Part shown: positions 23,759-30,647 of the stretch, piece by piece | How positions within the stretch are numbered: the first letter of the stretch is position 1 | Layout of the letters: each line of letters begins with the position of its first letter | The notes under the pieces: generated by a model | What the model was told of the DNA's origin: nothing | Database searches by the model: none | What the model saw: the letters and a program-made list of their open reading frames with translations, nothing else | Translations under genes and position numbers: made by a program | Source: an uncultured bacterium | GTDB lineage: Bacteria; Verrucomicrobiota; Kiritimatiellia; RFP12; CAIWXQ01 | Assembly (NCBI GenBank): GCA_903861045.1 | Contig: CAIOST010000230.1 | Coordinates: 1-32,893, forward strand | Direction of reading: 5' to 3' | Length of the DNA: 32,893 bases

Positions 23759-24204
23759 GCGCACACCCAACCGGTGTTTTTGAGCCGAAGGTCATCGCCT
23801 ACGTCTGTAACTGGTGTACCTACCTCGGCGCGGATCTGGCCGGCACCAGCCGGCTCGAATACCCCGCGAATGTCCGCATTGTGCGCCTGCCCTGCACCGG
23901 CCGCATCGACTTTAACCTCCTGATCAAAGGCTTTGAGGTGGGCGCGGATGCGATCCTGGTCTCCGGTTGCCACCCCGGCGACTGCCATTATACGTCGGGC
24001 AACTTCCATGCCCGGCGCCGCTGGATCCTCTTCCGGCAACTGCTCGACACCATGGGTTTTGACATGAACCGCATCCACTTCGCTTGGATCTCCGCGGCCG
24101 AGGGGAAGAAGTTCCAGCATGTGCTGACGGATATCGTGGAACAGACCCGGCGGATGGGACCCTATGCCGCCTATAGCAAGATTTGCGAGGAAGTCTCATG
24201 CTAG
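23755..24204 (+). CDS. flxD: FlxD / MvhD-type [2Fe-2S] electron-transfer subunit
   Basis: This 149-residue protein is an MvhD/FlxD homolog, the adaptor that carries electrons into HdrA. Its conserved cysteines are C18 and C21 (YVCNWCTY), C47 (RLPCTGR) and C72/C77 (GCHPGDCHY), the usual set for the family's iron-sulfur cluster. YPANVRIVRLPCTGRID is highly typical. The start at 23755 overlaps the hdrA stop by 4 bp. Longer in-frame readings to 23662 lie within hdrA and are rejected. In methanogens MvhD links to hydrogenase. Here no hydrogenase follows, and the Flx subunits downstream take that place. Confidence 0.9.
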   Translation: MSAHPTGVFEPKVIAYVCNWCTYLGADLAGTSRLEYPANVRIVRLPCTGRIDFNLLIKGFEVGADAILVSGCHPGDCHYTSGNFHARRRWILFRQLLDTMGFDMNRIHFAWISAAEGKKFQHVLTDIVEQTRRMGPYAAYSKICEEVSC

Positions 24205-25043
24205 AACAGAAACTCCGCCAGACCTGCCGGGAGTTGCTCGCCAACGGCACGGTCAAGGTTATCATCGGCTATGGTGCCGCGCCGGCCGGCCAGGCGACCC
24301 GCGCCGTCTTTATTACCACGCCAGAGGGCGTGGAGCAGTTGGTCTGGAATGACCGCTGCGAGGCAAACCTTGTGGCGTATCTGAAGCGGCCGGAGGTGCG
24401 CGCCCTGGGCAAGCCGGCCATTGTCGTCAAGGCTTGTGACGAACGCGCGCTGGTGGTCCTGCAGCAGGAAGCGCAGCTCGAACGCGCCAATGTCTTCGTC
24501 ATTGGCATGGCCTGCGACGGGATCGGCGCGCCGCGGGAAGCCAAATGCCGCTCCTGCGAAGATCAGGTGCCCCGGTTCTGCGACGTGGTGCTTGGCGAAG
24601 TCACGAAACCCGCCGACGCGGCCAGCGCGCGCTGGGACGAGCTGGCGGAGTTCATGAAGAAGTCGCCCGAGGAGCGCATGGCCTACTGGCAACAGGAGTT
24701 GGCGCGGTGCGTGAAGTGCTACGCCTGCCGCCAAGTCTGCCCCCTCTGCTATTGCCAACGGTGCATCGTTGACAAGAACCGCCCCACGGTTATCTCGACG
24801 TCCCCCTCGCTCAAGGGGAATTTTGCCTGGCATGTGACCCGGGCCTTCCATCTGGCCGCGCGCTGCGCCGGGTGCGACGCCTGCACGCGCGCCTGTCCCG
24901 TGGGGATCAACCTGCGTCTGCTGAACCAATCCATGGCCAAGGCCACGGAGGAAAATTTCCAGTGCCGCCCCGGCACCGATCCGCAGGCGCAGCCCTTGAT
25001 CGGCAACTACGCGACGGGCGACAAGGAGGAGTTCATCCGATGA
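24198..25043 (+). CDS. flxC: FlxC-like iron-sulfur protein with FrhB-like N-terminus
   Basis: This 281-residue protein combines an N-terminal domain like that of FrhB/FdhB-type subunits (IIGYGAAPAG, KPAIVVKACDERALVVLQQE, NVFVIGMACDG) with two ferredoxin-like motifs. The motifs are C171-C174-C177-C181 (CVKCYACRQVCP) followed by LCYCQRC, and C223-C226-C229-C233 (CAGCDACTRACP). In Desulfovibrio-type hdr-flx loci the matching gene is an Fe-S subunit between FlxD and FlxB. Assignment to flxC rests on order and motif content. The ATG at 24198 overlaps the flxD stop, and its own stop overlaps the next gene by 4 bp (ATGA). It probably carries electrons from FlxAB toward FlxD. Confidence 0.78.
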   Translation: MLEQKLRQTCRELLANGTVKVIIGYGAAPAGQATRAVFITTPEGVEQLVWNDRCEANLVAYLKRPEVRALGKPAIVVKACDERALVVLQQEAQLERANVFVIGMACDGIGAPREAKCRSCEDQVPRFCDVVLGEVTKPADAASARWDELAEFMKKSPEERMAYWQQELARCVKCYACRQVCPLCYCQRCIVDKNRPTVISTSPSLKGNFAWHVTRAFHLAARCAGCDACTRACPVGINLRLLNQSMAKATEENFQCRPGTDPQAQPLIGNYATGDKEEFIR

Positions 25044-26080
25044 GCCAGACGATCTCGTTGGCTGGAATCCGGCAGTTGATCGGGCAGTGGCTCGGCCAGG
25101 GTAAACGCGTGGCAGGCCCCATCCGCGTGAATGCCGATACGATTCTGTACCAGAACCTGACATCGGCAGAGGCGCTGTTGCTGGACGGCTGCGTGCACCC
25201 CGGCAACTCCATCAAGGAGTTCGTCATGCCGCCGCACGAGAAGCTCTACGAATACGTCGTGAAAGGGCGCGACGTGGAGCTGCGCAACCAGGAAGCGTTC
25301 CCGCCTGAGCGGCTGATTCTCGGCGGCCGGCCGTGCGATGCCGCGGCCCTGCCAATCCTGGATCACATCTTCAACTGGGATTTCGTGGATGCGGCCTATA
25401 ACCAGCGGCGGCAGGCCCTGACCATCGTTTCGCTGGCCTGCACGCGGCAGGATGACGCCTGTTTCTGTACCTCGGTGGGGCTGGCCCCGGACGCCGTCCA
25501 GGGGTCGGACGCCCTGCTCGTGCCCCTGGGCAACGACGAATATGAAGTACGCTGCCAGACCCCCAAGGGCGAGGCGCTCTTTGCTGGCAAGTGTACGCCG
25601 TCTGACCGGCAGGGTAGTGTGCCCGCCGGCCCCGCCAAACAGTTCGACGCCAAGCAAGTCGAGGCGCTGATCACGAGCCAGTTTGAAGCGCCGGTCTGGC
25701 GTGAGCAGGCGCTCGCCTGCCTGGGGTGCGGCGCCTGTGCCTACGGCTGCCCGACCTGTCATTGCTTTGATATTGTGGACGAGGGGCATGCCGGCGGCGG
25801 CATCCGGGCTCGCAACTGGGATGCGTGCCAGTTCCCGCTCTTCACGCTGCATGCCTCGGGGCATAATCCGCGCCAGGGGCAAGCCAGCCGGCAACGGCAG
25901 CGTGTCTACCACAAGTTCCATATCTACCCGGAAAAGTTCAAGGAATACCTCTGCACCGGGTGCGGCAATTGCGTGCGACGCTGCCCGGCAGGCCTGGGGC
26001 TGTTGAGCGTGCTGACCGCCATTCAGCAAGCCGGAGCGGCGGCACCCGCAGCCAAGGGCGAGGAGGCCAAGCAGCCATGA
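25040..26080 (+). CDS. flxB: FlxB-like iron-sulfur subunit (hydrogenase/sulfite-reductase beta type)
   Basis: This 346-residue protein is of the family that includes anaerobic sulfite reductase AsrA and the beta subunits of soluble hydrogenases. It keeps the typical GGRPCDAAAL motif near residue 95 and CFCTSVG near 141. Two [4Fe-4S] motifs follow: C227-C230-C233-C237 (CLGCGACAYGCP, followed by TCHCFD) and C305-C308-C311-C315 (CTGCGNCVRRCP). In such enzymes it hands electrons between the FAD/NAD subunit and the rest of the complex. The ATG at 25040 overlaps the flxC stop, and the stop overlaps flxA. An upstream in-frame extension to 24872 lies in flxC and is rejected. Confidence 0.85.
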   Translation: MSQTISLAGIRQLIGQWLGQGKRVAGPIRVNADTILYQNLTSAEALLLDGCVHPGNSIKEFVMPPHEKLYEYVVKGRDVELRNQEAFPPERLILGGRPCDAAALPILDHIFNWDFVDAAYNQRRQALTIVSLACTRQDDACFCTSVGLAPDAVQGSDALLVPLGNDEYEVRCQTPKGEALFAGKCTPSDRQGSVPAGPAKQFDAKQVEALITSQFEAPVWREQALACLGCGACAYGCPTCHCFDIVDEGHAGGGIRARNWDACQFPLFTLHASGHNPRQGQASRQRQRVYHKFHIYPEKFKEYLCTGCGNCVRRCPAGLGLLSVLTAIQQAGAAAPAAKGEEAKQP

Positions 26081-26910
26081 AGAATATCTACCAGCCGGAG
26101 TTGATGGAGATCCTGCAGGTGCGCCAGCACACGGCGGATGTGAAGTCGGTGCGCATTCGCTTCAAGGATCCGGCGGCGGCCGCGGCCTTCTCTTTTCGCG
26201 TCGGCCAGTTCGGCATCTTCTCGGCCTTCGGGCAGGGGGAGTCGACCTTTAATATCTGTTCCAGCTCGAACTGGAAAGACTACCTGGAGTTCTGCTTCCG
26301 CAAGACTGGCAAGGTGACCGAAGCCCTCTGGCAGGCCGAGGAGGGTGATACGATTGGGTTTCGCGGTCCGTATGGCAATGGCTATCCCATGGAGGCGTGG
26401 GAAGGAAAGGACCTGATCTTTGTGGCCGGCGGCATTGCCATGCCACCCGTGCGCTGCGCGATCTGGTATGCGCTGGAGAATCGCGCCAAGTACGGCAACA
26501 TTTCCATTGTGTACGGTGCGCGCACCGTGGGCGATCTAGTCTTTGCCGACGAGCTGGACAAGTGGGCGGGCTACGAGAACGTGCGCGTGGTGCAGTGCGT
26601 GGATCCGGGGGGCGCTACACCGGAGTGGAAGGGCGAAGTCGGGTTTGTGCCGAAGGTGCTGGAGCAGGCTGGGCTCACCGCCCACAACGCCGTGGCCCTG
26701 GTGGTCGGGCCGCCGGTTATGATCAAGTTCAGCATGCCGGTACTCGACAAGATGGGGCTGGCGCTCAAGGACATCTATACCAGCTTGGAAAACCGGATGA
26801 AATGTGGCGTCGGCAAGTGCGGCCGGTGCAATGCCGGCCCGGTGTACGTCTGTAAAGACGGGCCGGTCTTCAACATGGAAATGGTCCGTACCTTGCACGA
26901 CGACTTCTAA
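26077..26910 (+). CDS. flxA: FlxA-like FAD/NAD(P)H-binding subunit
   Basis: This 277-residue protein is a ferredoxin-reductase-like flavoprotein of the AsrB/PyrK/FlxA group. It holds the FAD-binding FNICSSS (residues 59-65) and GFRGPYGNGYP (94-104), the pyridine-nucleotide site VAGGIAMPPVRC (from 116), and a C-terminal [2Fe-2S] motif C243-x4-C248-x2-C251-x7-C259 as in PyrK. This is the subunit expected to oxidise NAD(P)H, feeding electrons via FlxBCD to HdrA, or to run in reverse. The ATG overlaps the flxB stop by 4 bp. It is the last gene of the operon. No strong terminator follows. Confidence 0.87.
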   Translation: MKNIYQPELMEILQVRQHTADVKSVRIRFKDPAAAAAFSFRVGQFGIFSAFGQGESTFNICSSSNWKDYLEFCFRKTGKVTEALWQAEEGDTIGFRGPYGNGYPMEAWEGKDLIFVAGGIAMPPVRCAIWYALENRAKYGNISIVYGARTVGDLVFADELDKWAGYENVRVVQCVDPGGATPEWKGEVGFVPKVLEQAGLTAHNAVALVVGPPVMIKFSMPVLDKMGLALKDIYTSLENRMKCGVGKCGRCNAGPVYVCKDGPVFNMEMVRTLHDDF

Positions 26911-27142
26911 GACCGCCTGCTGGGTGGGTTCGATTTTGGATTGTATGCTGGATCCTACTGACGTGGATCAGCCCAGCCGGGTTTTCGCTATGGCTGGACA
27001 TGTGCTAGGCGTGGGCGTGCTGATGGGCACCTATAGCGGAGAGTGATCTGGCGCAGGCACACCATATGGCGCCCTCGTCATACTCGACCCGCTTAAGCGA
27101 TTGCCGGTCGTATGCGATAGCGCCATCCACATAAGAGCAGCA

Positions 27143-27182
27143 ATTCTCATGCTGGCATTCGCCACAAGTCCATCATGAGAAT
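27143..27182. promoter_or_regulatory. 9-bp inverted repeat upstream of the unknown secreted-protein gene
   Basis: ATTCTCATG at 27143-27151 is the perfect complement of CATGAGAAT at 27174-27182, with 22 bp between. It ends 25 bp before the -35 box of the next promoter, where an activator might bind. The rest of 26911-27206 shows no gene. Confidence 0.35.
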
Positions 27183-27206
27183 GGCTGGATGCGTCCGGTG
27201 GTCAGC

Positions 27207-27235
27207 TTGACGGTTATCCCCGCCTCTGGCATGAT
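27207..27235 (+). promoter_or_regulatory. Promoter giving a leaderless transcript
   Basis: TTGACG at 27207-27212 and CATGAT at 27230-27235 are spaced by exactly 17 bp. The -10 box ends six bases before the ATG at 27242, so transcription would start on the start codon. No ribosome site precedes that ATG. Confidence 0.45.
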
Positions 27236-27241
27236 TCCCCC

Positions 27242-28939
27242 ATGACATCACTACGACAGACCGGATCGGGCAGGCGGTTGGCCCGTGCGATCCGGGGGCG
27301 GCCGGGGCCAGCCGAGAAGCTATTTCTTGGCCATGTATTCTCGCTTGCGCGCGCGTGGTGCTGCGGCGGCATAGCCAGCTTCGCGCTGTGCGGCGCATCC
27401 GCCATAGCGCAGTCGAGCACACCGGGGCTTGCCATCACGAATTTGCCGGCCTACGTGTACCCGTTTCCGGCCTACGCGGACCCGCGCGTTTTTTCCACCA
27501 CCAGCGCGATCCCGCCCATCGCATTCCTCGCCCCTGTAAATTGGTCCGATACCAACGGCGTAAACGCCTGCGAGCTATCCGCCGCCGCGACCTCCGGTCA
27601 GATGTGGCTGCAGCTCGCCACCAGCAACACGGCTTGGCAGGGCGCGTGGCGCCTGGGGCTGCGTGATGGCACGGAGATCGCCGCCGACACGAATCGCACC
27701 ATCGCTTTTGCCAGCCTGCCACGCGCGGCCTATACGCTGGATATCTGGCCTGACGCCGGTTTTCAGCCTCTTCCCACCTTGTGGGTCGCCTGGCCGACCA
27801 ACACCATTCCCGTACGCCGCTTTCCCGCCAGCGGGTATCTGCACGGCAAATTCGAGAACAAGCGCCTGCGTCCTCTGCACATATGGGGACACGCCAGCGA
27901 GCCCGTCGCCGCCGGCCTCTGGGGTGGCTGCGGCGTTACCCAAGCTTGGCTGCGGGTGGATGGACGCCAAATGCCGTTGACGTTGGACGATGCCGGCAAT
28001 TTTGACCTGACCGTTTCGGTCACGCGTGGCGCCACTAAAGGCGTGCACGAAGTGGCACTGTGGACCGTGTCTGCCTGTCAGGACCGCGCGTTCGCGACCG
28101 ATGTCGAACTCGTAAGCGAGTACTCCGCTGCGTTCGCGCACCCGCCGCCGTTGCCGCCGGATGGGTGGCGGGGAGGAGGATGGTGGTGGAACGGGGGATG
28201 CAGCTCTTGGAATAGTGTCCTTCCCCCTTTCATACCTAGCGGCATCGCCGTCGCGTTTCCGCGCCTGGACGAACGCGGCTTTCTCCTCTTCGACGGCAGC
28301 GAATCCATCGGTTCCTCTTTCTACCGGTGGACCGTGTGCGACCTTGTTTCGAATGCCAGTTATTCCATGGAAGGTCGTGTCGTCTCCACAGAACAACTTC
28401 CGGCCGGGATCTACGCCGTCTCGTTGGATTGTCATGGGAAAGCGGGCTACTTTTCGCGCATATTTTGGCAGGATGACAATGGCATCTTCCATTCTAACGC
28501 GCCGGATGATCCGTTCGCCTCCCAAGCCGTCGGCACCTTCACCATCGTGATCCCGCCCCGTATCCCACCGTCTGCGCGGCGCTTGGAAGGAGCGTTGCAT
28601 GCGCGCTGGACACCGGATCGCACCAATGGCCGCCACTGGGTCTGGAGTGTCTACCTGAGCGGCCATGTTTTCGACAACTATGGCGCTTCGATCTTCGGGT
28701 ACAGCAACGGGAACCTGGATGCCGCCGCCTTCATCAATGGAAGTGCCAAGGATCTCTCGCTCAATGACGCCGGCTGCTTCCGTGAGCGCTGGGTGGTAGG
28801 CGCCAAACTGGAAACCTCGTACACCCTCGATCTGCATGCCGGAGCCTTGGATAACGCCGACGACGACAGCGTGGATTCAACCTCCGACACGAACATGCCG
28901 CTATTCCCGTACTGGTCAACCTTCTATAAGCTCCGTTGA
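27242..28939 (+). CDS. Secreted protein of unknown function
   Basis: I do not recognise this 565-residue protein. The N-terminus is long and basic. The hydrophobic core WCCGGIASFALCGASAIAQ at about 39-57 looks like a signal peptide ending in AIAQ, so the start may be a little further in, although no better start with a ribosome site exists. The mature part is rich in Trp, aromatic and small residues, with repeated beta-like segments. It has a glycine/tryptophan patch (GWRGGGWWWNGGCSSWN) near 315 and an acidic end (LDNADDDSVDSTSDTNMP). No catalytic motif is visible. Its composition suggests an extracellular beta-sandwich protein. Neighbours give no clue. The transcript is probably leaderless. 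Confidence 0.65.
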   Translation: MTSLRQTGSGRRLARAIRGRPGPAEKLFLGHVFSLARAWCCGGIASFALCGASAIAQSSTPGLAITNLPAYVYPFPAYADPRVFSTTSAIPPIAFLAPVNWSDTNGVNACELSAAATSGQMWLQLATSNTAWQGAWRLGLRDGTEIAADTNRTIAFASLPRAAYTLDIWPDAGFQPLPTLWVAWPTNTIPVRRFPASGYLHGKFENKRLRPLHIWGHASEPVAAGLWGGCGVTQAWLRVDGRQMPLTLDDAGNFDLTVSVTRGATKGVHEVALWTVSACQDRAFATDVELVSEYSAAFAHPPPLPPDGWRGGGWWWNGGCSSWNSVLPPFIPSGIAVAFPRLDERGFLLFDGSESIGSSFYRWTVCDLVSNASYSMEGRVVSTEQLPAGIYAVSLDCHGKAGYFSRIFWQDDNGIFHSNAPDDPFASQAVGTFTIVIPPRIPPSARRLEGALHARWTPDRTNGRHWVWSVYLSGHVFDNYGASIFGYSNGNLDAAAFINGSAKDLSLNDAGCFRERWVVGAKLETSYTLDLHAGALDNADDDSVDSTSDTNMPLFPYWSTFYKLR

Positions 28940-28979
28940 TCGGTGTCCTGATCATAGCCACCTTGGATCGCGCTGCCCA

Positions 28980-28996
28980 CGGCCCGAGGCGGGCCG
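28980..28996. terminator. Weak hairpin after the secreted-protein gene
   Basis: CGGCCC, loop GAGGC, GGGCCG form a 6-bp GC stem 40 bp after the stop. No T-run follows, so a rho-independent terminator is doubtful. The gap 28940-29158 otherwise holds a further small inverted repeat (CAACCC/GGGTTG near 29130-29155) and no gene. Confidence 0.25.
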
Positions 28997-29158
28997 GGGC
29001 TACTGTCGGCAGCATGCGCCATGCGCTGGATAGCCGAAGAAGGCGGCGAGGTATCAGGCATCCGCCCGCCGCGTGCGAGCACCTGAGTAGTGACGTCAAA
29101 GAGATGCTCAACTTACGGTTCTAGGTTCAACCCCGATCTTACTGCCAAGGGTTGCAAC

Positions 29159-30289
29159 TTAGTCATGATCCGCAGCGGGTGCGCGCGTGGGCGCGGCGAG
29201 GCCGGTGATGCCGAGTTCGGACTCTAGGCGCTGGCCAAGATCGTGGCGCTGGAGCGCCTCGAACAGGTTATCGAGATTTCCTGCCACAATCCGATCCAGG
29301 CTGTAGAGCGTCAGATTAATGCGATGGTCCGTCATCCGGTTCTGCGGGAAGTTATAGGTGCGGATGCGCTGGCTGCGGTCGCCGGAGCCGATCAGGTCGC
29401 GGCGGGTCTTCCCTTGTTTATCGGCCTCGGCCTGGCGGCGCTGGTCCAGTAGGCGCGCTTTCAGCACCCCCAGCGCCTTATCCTTGTTGCGGAGCTGGGA
29501 GCGTTCATCCTGGCATTGCGCCACCAGTCCTGTGGGGAGATGGGTGATGCGCACGGCGGAGTAGGTGGTATTCACGCTCTGGCCGCCCTTGCCGCCGGCG
29601 CAGAAAATATCGATGCGCAGTTCGCCGGCCGGGATGTCAATCTCGTCCTCCTCCTCGGCTTCGGGGAAGACGCCGACGGTGGCGGCTGAGGTATGGATGC
29701 GTCCCTGGGCTTCGGTGACCGGGACCCGCTGCACGCGATGCCCGCCGCTTTCAAAGCGGAGCATGCCGTACGCGCCGGGCCCGGTGACCAGGCAGACCAG
29801 GTCCTTGTAGCCGCCCATATCGCTGGCACTGGAATCGAGTATGCTGATCTTCCAGCGCCGGGCTTCGCAATACCGGCTGTACATGCGAAAGAGATCGCCA
29901 GCAAAGAGGGCAGCTTCGTCGCCACCGGTGCCGGCGCGTATTTCCAGCATGGCATTGCGCGCTTCGGCGGGGTCCGGGGGGAGCAGCGCGTAGAGCACAT
30001 CGCGCTCGGTCTGCGGCAGGCGCGCTTCGAGGTCCGTCACCTCCGCCCGTGCCATGGCACGTAGCCCGGGATCGGCGGATTCATCCTGCGCCAGCTCCTG
30101 GCTGGAGGGGATCTCGTCCAGAATACGGAAATATTCGGACGCCAGGGCATCGAGGCGCTTATACGCCGCGTGTTCCCGCACTTTTTCGCGCAATAGACGC
30201 GGATTACCGAGCACGGCGGGATCACTCAAGGCGGCTTCCACCGCCTGCATGCGCTCCAGCATCCGCTCGATCTGCCGCCGTTCGATCAT
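29159..30289 (-). CDS. prfA: Peptide chain release factor 1
   Basis: This 376-residue protein is RF1, which releases peptides at UAA and UAG. The anticodon-like tripeptide is PVT (190-192) in HRVQRVPVTEAQGRIHTS. The peptidyl-hydrolysis GGQ is at 235-237 (AGGKGGQSVNTTYSAVRITH). The RF2 type would read SPF at the first site. The RF domain 1 coiled region spans 1-110, and ERSQLRNKDKALGVL after the GGQ is standard. The C-terminal tail is slightly long (about 15 extra residues, ending APAADHD). It lies 21 bp after rpmE on the same strand, with a hairpin in between. prmC does not follow. Confidence 0.96.
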   Translation of the reverse strand: MIERRQIERMLERMQAVEAALSDPAVLGNPRLLREKVREHAAYKRLDALASEYFRILDEIPSSQELAQDESADPGLRAMARAEVTDLEARLPQTERDVLYALLPPDPAEARNAMLEIRAGTGGDEAALFAGDLFRMYSRYCEARRWKISILDSSASDMGGYKDLVCLVTGPGAYGMLRFESGGHRVQRVPVTEAQGRIHTSAATVGVFPEAEEEDEIDIPAGELRIDIFCAGGKGGQSVNTTYSAVRITHLPTGLVAQCQDERSQLRNKDKALGVLKARLLDQRRQAEADKQGKTRRDLIGSGDRSQRIRTYNFPQNRMTDHRINLTLYSLDRIVAGNLDNLFEALQRHDLGQRLESELGITGLAAPTRAPAADHD

Positions 30290-30290
30290 G

Positions 30291-30311
30291 GATTTCTCGG
30301 AACGAGAAATC
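30291..30311 (-). promoter_or_regulatory. Intercistronic hairpin covering the prfA translation start region
   Basis: Read on the minus strand, GATTTCTCG, loop TTC, CGAGAAATC form a perfect 9-bp stem. It begins on the last base of the rpmE stop codon and ends one base before the prfA ATG. The only purine-rich candidate ribosome site for prfA (GAGAAA) is inside the stem. Ribosomes terminating on rpmE would open it, which suggests translational coupling. With no U-run it is not a terminator. Confidence 0.6.
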
Positions 30312-30517
30312 TACTTCTTACGGATACCATAGCGCTTCATGAACTGATCCACGCGCCCTTCGGCATCCAGTAGCGTGGCTTGCCCGGTATAATACGGGTG
30401 ACACGCTGAGCAGGTGTTGACCGACATTTCGGCACTCGTGGAACGCGTCTGAATGACATTACCGCACGCGCAGGTAATGCTAGCCGCTTCGTATTTGGGA
30501 TGGATGTCCTTCTTCAT
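30311..30517 (-). CDS. rpmE: 50S ribosomal protein L31 (zinc-binding form)
   Basis: This 68-residue protein is L31 of the zinc-containing C+ type. Cysteines C16, C18, C36 and C39 (TCACGN, CSACHPYYTG) form the zinc ribbon. The start MKKDIHPKY and the end VDQFMKRYGIRKK are family-typical, and the length is normal. The minus-strand ATG has an AAAGG ribosome site about 12 bases upstream. It is first in an rpmE-prfA operon, a common order. The zinc-free paralog rpmE2 is not in view. Confidence 0.96.
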   Translation of the reverse strand: MKKDIHPKYEAASITCACGNVIQTRSTSAEMSVNTCSACHPYYTGQATLLDAEGRVDQFMKRYGIRKK

Positions 30518-30612
30518 GGCCTGATGCCTTTCCGGTAAAACAGGACCATCAATCTACTGGTTTTGGGTACCGGAAGACAAGATCAATGTTTTCTGGCGGC
30601 GCGACCTTGGGC

Positions 30613-30641
30613 TTGGCATTCGCCGGGCGGCAGCATAGAAT
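30613..30641 (+). promoter_or_regulatory. Promoter of nspC-speB giving a leaderless transcript
   Basis: TTGGCA at 30613-30618 and TAGAAT at 30636-30641 are spaced by 17 bp. Six bases (GACGAC) then lead to the ATG at 30648, so the expected start point is the A of the start codon. No ribosome site is present upstream. Confidence 0.5.
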
Positions 30642-30647
30642 GACGAC

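Noticed and set aside
20325-26910. Archaeal methanogen Hdr-Mvh system
   Set aside because: The hydrogenase genes are absent, the Flx subunits are of bacterial type, and the surrounding genes (ruvA, prfA, rpmE) are bacterial.
26911-27046. Small reading frame after flxA
   Set aside because: It continues from a shadow frame inside flxA, with no start, no ribosome site and no recognisable product.
28936-29124. Pseudopilin-like N-terminus (LIGVLIIATLDRAAHGPRRA)
   Set aside because: It faintly resembles a type II secretion pseudopilin helix, but it lacks the GFTLIE cleavage site, and the rest of the frame is unrelated.
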